In this document: positions 59,845 to 64,000 of the stretch, in pieces
Layout: every line of letters begins with the position of its first letter
Numbering within the stretch: position 1 is the first letter of the stretch
NCBI RefSeq assembly: GCF_000949135.2
Contig: NZ_JTAN02000019.1
Coordinates: forward strand, 1,054,001-1,118,000
Origin: Burkholderia sp. USMB20
Lineage (GTDB): Bacteria; Pseudomonadota; Gammaproteobacteria; Burkholderiales; Burkholderiaceae
DNA: 64,000 bases
Direction: 5' to 3'
Made by a program: the position numbers and the translations under genes
The notes under the pieces: model-generated
Seen by the model: the letters and a program-made list of their open reading frames with translations, nothing else
Database searches by the model: none
Told to the model about the DNA's origin: nothing

Positions 59845-59860
59845 TGAGTAGCGCTACTCA
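59845..59860. repeat. 16-bp perfect palindrome
   Basis: TGAGTAGCGCTACTCA is perfectly self-complementary. It lies 48 nt downstream of the histone H1-like stop and just before its terminator. It may be an operator-like site or part of the 3' end RNA; no partner gene is evident. Confidence 0.6.
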
Positions 59861-59907
59861 ACCCGCGGACACCGCGTGAGTGTCCGGGTAGTGCTGGTCA
59901 GCCGCGA

Positions 59908-60615
59908 TTACGGACGGCTGCCGGTCGGGAACGGCCATGCCGCTGCCGGGTTGAGCGCGGTCTTCACGCCCGATGCCGGCGCGACCGATGCGGTCGACGC
60001 GGTGGTTGCCGGTGCAGCCTTCTTCACGACGGCCTTCTTCGGAGCAGCAGCCTTCTTCGGTGCAGCGGCCTTCTTCGCCGGTGCGGCAGCCTTCGGAGCA
60101 GCGGCAGCCTTCGGTGCAGCAGCAGCCTTCGGTGCAGCGGCAGCCTTCTTCGCAGGGGCAGCCTTCTTGGCAGGCGCAGCCTTCTTCGCAGCAGCCTTCT
60201 TCGCAGGCGCAGCCTTCTTGGCGGCAGCCTTCTTCGCCGGCGCGGCCTTCTTGGCAGCAGCCTTCTTCGCCGGTGCTGCCTTCTTCGCAGCAACCTTCTT
60301 CACCGCGACTTTCTTCGCAGCAACCTTCTTCGCAGCGGCCTTCTTCGCCGGTGCTGCCTTCTTCGCGGCAACCTTCTTCACCGCGACTTTCTTCGCAGCA
60401 ACCTTCTTCGTTGCGACCTTCTTTGCCGCGACCTTCTTCGCAGCAGCCTTCTTCGCCGGTGCTGCCTTCTTCGCGGCAACCTTCTTCACCGCGACCTTCT
60501 TCGCAGCAACCTTCTTCACCGCAGCGGCCTTCTTCGCCGGAGCAGCAGCCTTCTTCGCAACGGTCTTCTTGGCAGCAACCTTCTTAGCAGCCGGTTTCTT
60601 CTTGGCAGTAGCCAT
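59908..60615 (-). CDS. Histone H1-like nucleoid protein with Ala/Lys repeats
   Basis: A 235-residue protein made almost wholly of lysine and alanine (pattern KKVAAKKAAPAKKAA), ending in a short non-repetitive tail (PAAAWPFPTGSRP). This resembles the eukaryotic-like histone H1 C-terminal tail and bacterial HctB/AlgP-type nucleoid proteins, which bind DNA non-specifically through charge. The DNA contains three long near-identical blocks (see repeat at 60261). Start ATG 60615; length is expected to vary between strains because of the repeats. Single gene, with its own terminator. Confidence 0.85.
   Translation of the reverse strand: MATAKKKPAAKKVAAKKTVAKKAAAPAKKAAAVKKVAAKKVAVKKVAAKKAAPAKKAAAKKVAAKKVATKKVAAKKVAVKKVAAKKAAPAKKAAAKKVAAKKVAVKKVAAKKAAPAKKAAAKKAAPAKKAAAKKAAPAKKAAAKKAAPAKKAAPAKKAAAAPKAAAAPKAAAAPKAAAPAKKAAAPKKAAAPKKAVVKKAAPATTASTASVAPASGVKTALNPAAAWPFPTGSRP
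60261..60520 (-). repeat. Three-copy ~70-bp direct repeat inside the histone H1-like gene
   Basis: Blocks beginning near 60261, 60339 and 60448, each about 70 bp, encode the unit KKVAVKKVAAKKAAPAKKAA. The copies differ by one to three bases. Spacing is 78 and 109 bp. Such repeats are prone to slippage and would change protein length in multiples of the unit. Confidence 0.8.
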
Positions 60616-61053
60616 GTTGTTCTCCTTCAGGTTCAGATGAGAGTCAGTTCAAACTACACCCTTCGTCAAAACCCGCTTCCCGCGGACGCTGTTCAGGACG
60701 TGCGCTTCGAAGCGGGCTATTCATCGGCGTACGCGGATACCACGCGCTTACGCTAATGAATACGGTATGGCGCGCGTGACCCCATGGCCTCGCGCGCCAA
60801 ATCAAGTCGGTAGCCGGCGCGCCTCGCGCCGCCACCCCTAATCGCTTGATCAAGCGGACCGCCACACGGCCGTCCGCTTTTTCCGGAGGGAAGTTTGCCC
60901 ATCCCACTGAAGGGTTCGCAAAGTGCCGATCATGTCGTTGGGCCGTTAAGGCACCGGGCATGCTTTGCATCAGGCGTTCTTGCTCCTAAACCTTGGGCCG
61001 GGGCCGAGAGGCCGCCGGCTGCTCACATCATGTGACGGGTTCGCTGCTGCGGG
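60616..61053. other. Intergenic region between the histone H1-like gene and nrdB
   Basis: A 438-nt gap. It should hold the histone H1-like promoter near 60620-60780 (minus strand); no clear boxes are seen. An inverted repeat CCCGCTTC/GAAGCGGG spans 60669-60715. A plus-strand terminator-like hairpin (AAGCGGAC 60852-60859, GTCCGCTT 60872-60879, then TTTCC) has no gene in front of it. Short open frames here are not convincing. Confidence 0.5.
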
Positions 61054-62265
61054 TTATTCCCAGGACAGCGCGCCGCCCGTCTGATACTCGATCACACGCG
61101 TCTCGAAGAAGTTGCGTTCCTTCTTCAGGTCGATCATCTCGCTCATCCACGGGAACGGGTTTTCCTCGTTCGGGAACAGCGGGTCGAGGCCGATCTGCTG
61201 GCAACGGCGGTTGCTGATGAAGCGCAGATAGCTCTTGAACATCGACGCGTTCAAACCCAGCACGCCGCGCGGCATCGTGTCCTCAGCGTAGCGGTATTCG
61301 AGTTCGACAGCCTGCTTGAACAGCTCGCGGATCTCGGCGCGGAATTCCGCGGTCCAGAGATGCGGGTTCTCGAGCTTGATCTGGTTGATCAGGTCGATGC
61401 CGAAATTGCAGTGCATCGACTCGTCACGCAGGATGTACTGATATTGCTCTGCAGCACCCGTCATCTTGTTCTGGCGGCCGAGCGCGAGAATCTGCGTGAA
61501 GCCGACATAGAAGAACAGGCCTTCCATGATGCAGGCGAACACGATCAGCGACTTCAGCAGCTTCTGATCCGCTTCGAGCGTGCCGGTCTTGAAGGCCGGG
61601 TCCGTCAGCGTGTGGATGAACGGGATCAGGAATTCGTCCTTCGCGCGGATCGACGTGACCTCGTGGTACGCGTTGAAGATCTCGCCTTCGTCGAGACCGA
61701 GCGATTCGACGATGTATTGGTACGCGTGCGTGTGGATCGCCTCTTCGAACGCCTGGCGCAGCAGGAACTGCCGGCACTCGGGCGCCGTGATGTGGCGGTA
61801 CGTGCCGAGCACGATGTTGTTCGCGGCGAGCGAATCGGCCGTCACGAAGAAGCCGAGGTTGCGCTTGACGATACGGCGCTCGTCCTCGGTCAGACCGTTC
61901 GGATCCTTCCACAGGGCGATGTCGCGGGACATGTTGATTTCCTGCGGCATCCAGTGGTTCGCGCAACCTGCCAGATACTTTTCCCACGCCCACTTGTACT
62001 TGAACGGCACCAGCTGATTGACGTCAGTCTGGCCGTTGATGATGCGCTTGTCTGCAACGTTGACCCGCGCTTCCGAACCGCCGGCGGGAACAGCCGATGC
62101 TTGCGGCGGCACCGCAAGATCGCCTTCGAAAATGTCGCGGACCTGATGGGCGGCAGGCGTTGCAGCCTGCATTCCGACAGCCATCCCTGCGGAGGTGCGC
62201 AACGCGTTTTGCTGCGCTCCGCTCGCGGGGGTTACGGCAGTCTTCTCGTCATCCCAGTTGAGCAT
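61054..62265 (-). CDS. nrdB: Ribonucleotide reductase class Ia, beta subunit
   Basis: A 403-residue radical-generating subunit. The N-terminal ~85 residues are an Ala/Gln-rich extension. The di-iron core shows [23 protein letters not shown] (Glu/His ligands), [13 protein letters not shown], and [20 protein letters not shown] (Glu and His ligands). The C-terminus ends [10 protein letters not shown], the tail that docks to the alpha subunit. Start ATG 62265 ([11 protein letters not shown]). It lies downstream of nrdA on the same strand across a 363-nt gap. Confidence 0.95.
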   Translation of the reverse strand: MLNWDDEKTAVTPASGAQQNALRTSAGMAVGMQAATPAAHQVRDIFEGDLAVPPQASAVPAGGSEARVNVADKRIINGQTDVNQLVPFKYKWAWEKYLAGCANHWMPQEINMSRDIALWKDPNGLTEDERRIVKRNLGFFVTADSLAANNIVLGTYRHITAPECRQFLLRQAFEEAIHTHAYQYIVESLGLDEGEIFNAYHEVTSIRAKDEFLIPFIHTLTDPAFKTGTLEADQKLLKSLIVFACIMEGLFFYVGFTQILALGRQNKMTGAAEQYQYILRDESMHCNFGIDLINQIKLENPHLWTAEFRAEIRELFKQAVELEYRYAEDTMPRGVLGLNASMFKSYLRFISNRRCQQIGLDPLFPNEENPFPWMSEMIDLKKERNFFETRVIEYQTGGALSWE

Positions 62266-62628
62266 AAATTCTCACCATCAATTTAGAACGGTTTGTACCA
62301 TCTTTTCCTGAGCGATAAAAGGGCTCGCTCACGAAAAATCCTTTTTTCGATTCGCGTTGCGACCTCGATACAACACTTTGAGCAACGCATCGTCGTTCAT
62401 GCAGCGCGCGACGTGTGTCGCACGTGTATCGCGAGGTGCGCTCGACGCATCGAACGCTGATCGAAACGCGACGTCGTCGGGGATGTTTCGATCGCTTGTC
62501 ACTGCCTGCAACGCGAGTGCCGCGTTACAGATTCCTTATCATTTTTTTAGTTGAGAGCGGCGCACACTTCAACCTCGATCGGTTGTCGTGCGCGCCGCCC
62601 GAACCTTCTTCAGGTCATGCGCGCCGCG
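62266..62628. other. Gap between nrdA and nrdB
   Basis: 363 nt between genes of one enzyme is unusually long. It is richer in AT, with short A/T runs near 62335-62350 and 62540-62550. A 6-bp hairpin GAGCGA/TCGCTC spans 62311-62331. A minus-strand frame 62329-62511 (60 codons) and its inner ATG 62400 have no ribosome-binding site and are not called. No NrdR-type boxes are seen. Confidence 0.5.
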
Positions 62629-64000
62629 TTACTGGCAGGCTTCGCACTCGTCGAAGCCGGGATCGCCCGGGCGCATCGTGCATACCGGACCGTCCGCTTC
62701 GACCGGTGCGAGTGCCGGTGCCGCGTCGACTGCGCCCGACGACGACGCTGCGCCGCCCGCTGCACCGAAGCCGCCTGCCGCGCCTTGCGCGCCGCCGCTG
62801 CTCGAGCCGCCGCTCGTCGGCACTGCGTTCAGCGCGCCGTGTGCGACCGTCGACTTCTCGACGTGCGTCGCCGCCATCGTGCGGAGGTAGTAGGTCGTCT
62901 TCAGACCGCGCAACCAGGCGAGCTTGTAGACCTCGTCGAGCTTCTTGCCCGACGCGCCGCCCATGTAGATGTTCAGCGACTGCGCCTGGTCGATCCACTT
63001 CTGGCGACGCGATGCCGCTTCGACCAGCCACGTCGGGTCGACTTCGAACGCGGTCGCGTAGATCGCGCGCAGGTCGGCCGGGATTCGGTCGATGCGCGAC
63101 AGCATGCCGTCGAAGTACTTCAGGTCGGCGACCATCACTTCGTCCCACAGGCCGCGTTCCTTCAGGTCGCGGACGAGGTACTCGTTGACCACCGTGAATT
63201 CGCCCGACAGGTTCGACTTCACGTACAGGTTCTGGAAGGTCGGCTCGATGCATGCCGACACGCCGATGATGTTCGAGATCGTCGCCGTCGGCGCGATCGC
63301 GACGCAGTTCGAGTTGCGCATGCCGTGCGCCGCGATCCGCGAACGCAGCGTCGTCCAGTCGAGCGACTCGGACGTGTCGACCTCGACGTAGCCGCCACGC
63401 GCTTCCGTCAGCAGCTTCAGCGTGTCCTGCGGGAGGATGCCGCGATCCCAGAGCGAGCCGCGGTAGCTCGAGTAGCGGCCGCGTTCCTCGGCCAGCTCGG
63501 TCGACGCGTAGTACGCGTAGTAGCAGACCGCTTCCATCGAACGATCGGCGAACTCGACCGCCGCTTCCGACGCGTACGGCGTGCGCAGCAGGTGCAGGCA
63601 GTCCTGGAAGCCCATGATGCCCATGCCGACCGGACGGTGCTTCAGGTTCGAGTTACGCGCCTTCGGCACCGCGTAGTAGTTGATGTCGATCACGTTGTCG
63701 AGCATGCGCATCGCGACGCTGATCGTGCGCTTCAGCTTGTCGTGGTCGAGCGCGTAGCTGCCGTCGGCCTGCTTCACCAGGTGGGCGACGAGGTTCACGG
63801 AGCCGAGGTTGCACACCGCGATTTCGGTGTCGCTCGTGTTCAGCGTGATTTCCGTGCACAGGTTCGACGAGTGGACAACGCCGACGTGCTGCTGCGGCGA
63901 GCGCACGTTGCACGGATCCTTGAACGTGATCCACGGGTGGCCCGTCTCGAACAGCATGCCGAGCATCTTGCGCCAGAGCTGCTGCGCCGGGATCTTCTTG
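62629..64000 (-). CDS. nrdA: Ribonucleotide reductase class Ia, alpha subunit, C-terminal part (cut by window edge)
   Basis: Large catalytic subunit that reduces ribonucleoside diphosphates. The visible ~456 C-terminal residues are in frame to the window edge. The active site is intact: Asn, Cys and Glu in [10 protein letters not shown], then [10 protein letters not shown] with the redox Cys, and [29 protein letters not shown] and [22 protein letters not shown] Gly/Ser/Ala-rich linker (about 60 residues) precedes the C-terminal CEACQ tail, whose cysteine pair is re-reduced by thioredoxin or glutaredoxin. Paired with nrdB downstream. Confidence 0.96.
   Translation of the reverse strand, partial: KKIPAQQLWRKMLGMLFETGHPWITFKDPCNVRSPQQHVGVVHSSNLCTEITLNTSDTEIAVCNLGSVNLVAHLVKQADGSYALDHDKLKRTISVAMRMLDNVIDINYYAVPKARNSNLKHRPVGMGIMGFQDCLHLLRTPYASEAAVEFADRSMEAVCYYAYYASTELAEERGRYSSYRGSLWDRGILPQDTLKLLTEARGGYVEVDTSESLDWTTLRSRIAAHGMRNSNCVAIAPTATISNIIGVSACIEPTFQNLYVKSNLSGEFTVVNEYLVRDLKERGLWDEVMVADLKYFDGMLSRIDRIPADLRAIYATAFEVDPTWLVEAASRRQKWIDQAQSLNIYMGGASGKKLDEVYKLAWLRGLKTTYYLRTMAATHVEKSTVAHGALNAVPTSGGSSSGGAQGAAGGFGAAGGAASSSGAVDAAPALAPVEADGPVCTMRPGDPGFDECEACQ

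Noticed and set aside
60261-60520. Direct repeats that could be mistaken for a CRISPR array
   Set aside because: The repeats are coding, near contiguous, without unique spacers, and give Ala/Lys repeats; no cas genes are present.
62329-62511. Small ORF between nrdA and nrdB (60 codons, inner ATG at 62400)
   Set aside because: No ribosome-binding site, no recognizable motif; the gap is better described as non-coding.

Overview
The window is about 64 kb of GC-rich (mid-60s % by eye) bacterial DNA. Gene content, protein sequences and gene order point to chromosome 1 of a Burkholderia, most likely the B. cepacia complex. The markers used are bamE next to a divergent fur, leuS-lptE-holA, accB-accC-prmA, an alanine/lysine-repeat histone H1-like protein beside nrdAB, and an AraFGH-type sugar importer with DgoK/DgoA. 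This is sequence-based inference; no database search was run. I see no rRNA, tRNA, IS element, prophage or CRISPR array.

Layout. (1) 1-6573, minus strand: bamE, dapB, exbB-type, exbD-type (disrupted), leuS, lptE and the start of holA, which is cut by the left edge. fur is divergent from bamE. (2) 7355-11249: an allantoate-use cluster. A DctA-type transporter, allantoicase and ureidoglycolate lyase on the minus strand are divergent from a FadR-type GntR regulator, with two GGT-N3-ACC palindromes between them. (3) 11307-13694: a LysR regulator divergent from an MFS exporter. (4) 13790-19370: a sugar-acid cluster (idonate/gluconate-type dehydrogenases, a 2-hydroxyacid dehydrogenase, an MHS-type symporter) with a divergent LysR regulator. 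(5) 19450-25109: central metabolism (tktA, gap), speE, a VOC protein and rsmE. (6) 25301-28990: a secreted barnase-type RNase with its barstar-type inhibitor, an unassigned structured small-RNA candidate, and a maeB-type malic enzyme with a local frameshift. (7) 29169-33371: thiL, pgpA, pncC, a phosphorylcholine-phosphatase-like HAD enzyme and pyrF. (8) 33411-42572: a nine-gene minus-strand sugar operon, IclR regulator - dgoK - dgoA - SDR - araF - araG - araH - SDR - galM, consistent with oxidative galactose/arabinose use. (9) 42920-45019: a secreted EF-hand protein and a lipoprotein S10 carboxypeptidase. (10) 45448-51195: the tightly coupled operon mpl - yqiA-like - RNase II family - aroE - mtgA. 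(11) 51428-59692, plus strand: a conserved protein, a TlpA-like thioredoxin, aroQ-accB-accC-prmA-DUF3426, tpx, a nucleoside kinase and a glycine-zipper lipoprotein. (12) 59908-64000, minus strand: the histone H1-like protein, nrdB and the 3' part of nrdA, which is cut by the right edge.

Most of the window is ordinary housekeeping and catabolic DNA. The best candidate for something undescribed is the intergenic RNA at about 26489-26625. It combines a -10-like hexamer, a palindrome over that hexamer, a clean three-way junction starting at the predicted transcript start, and an intrinsic terminator, with no downstream gene in the same orientation. Two genes, exbD (3725-4193) and maeB (26688-28990), carry clusters of single-base indels that break otherwise well-conserved reading frames. 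These are either assembly errors or recent decay.
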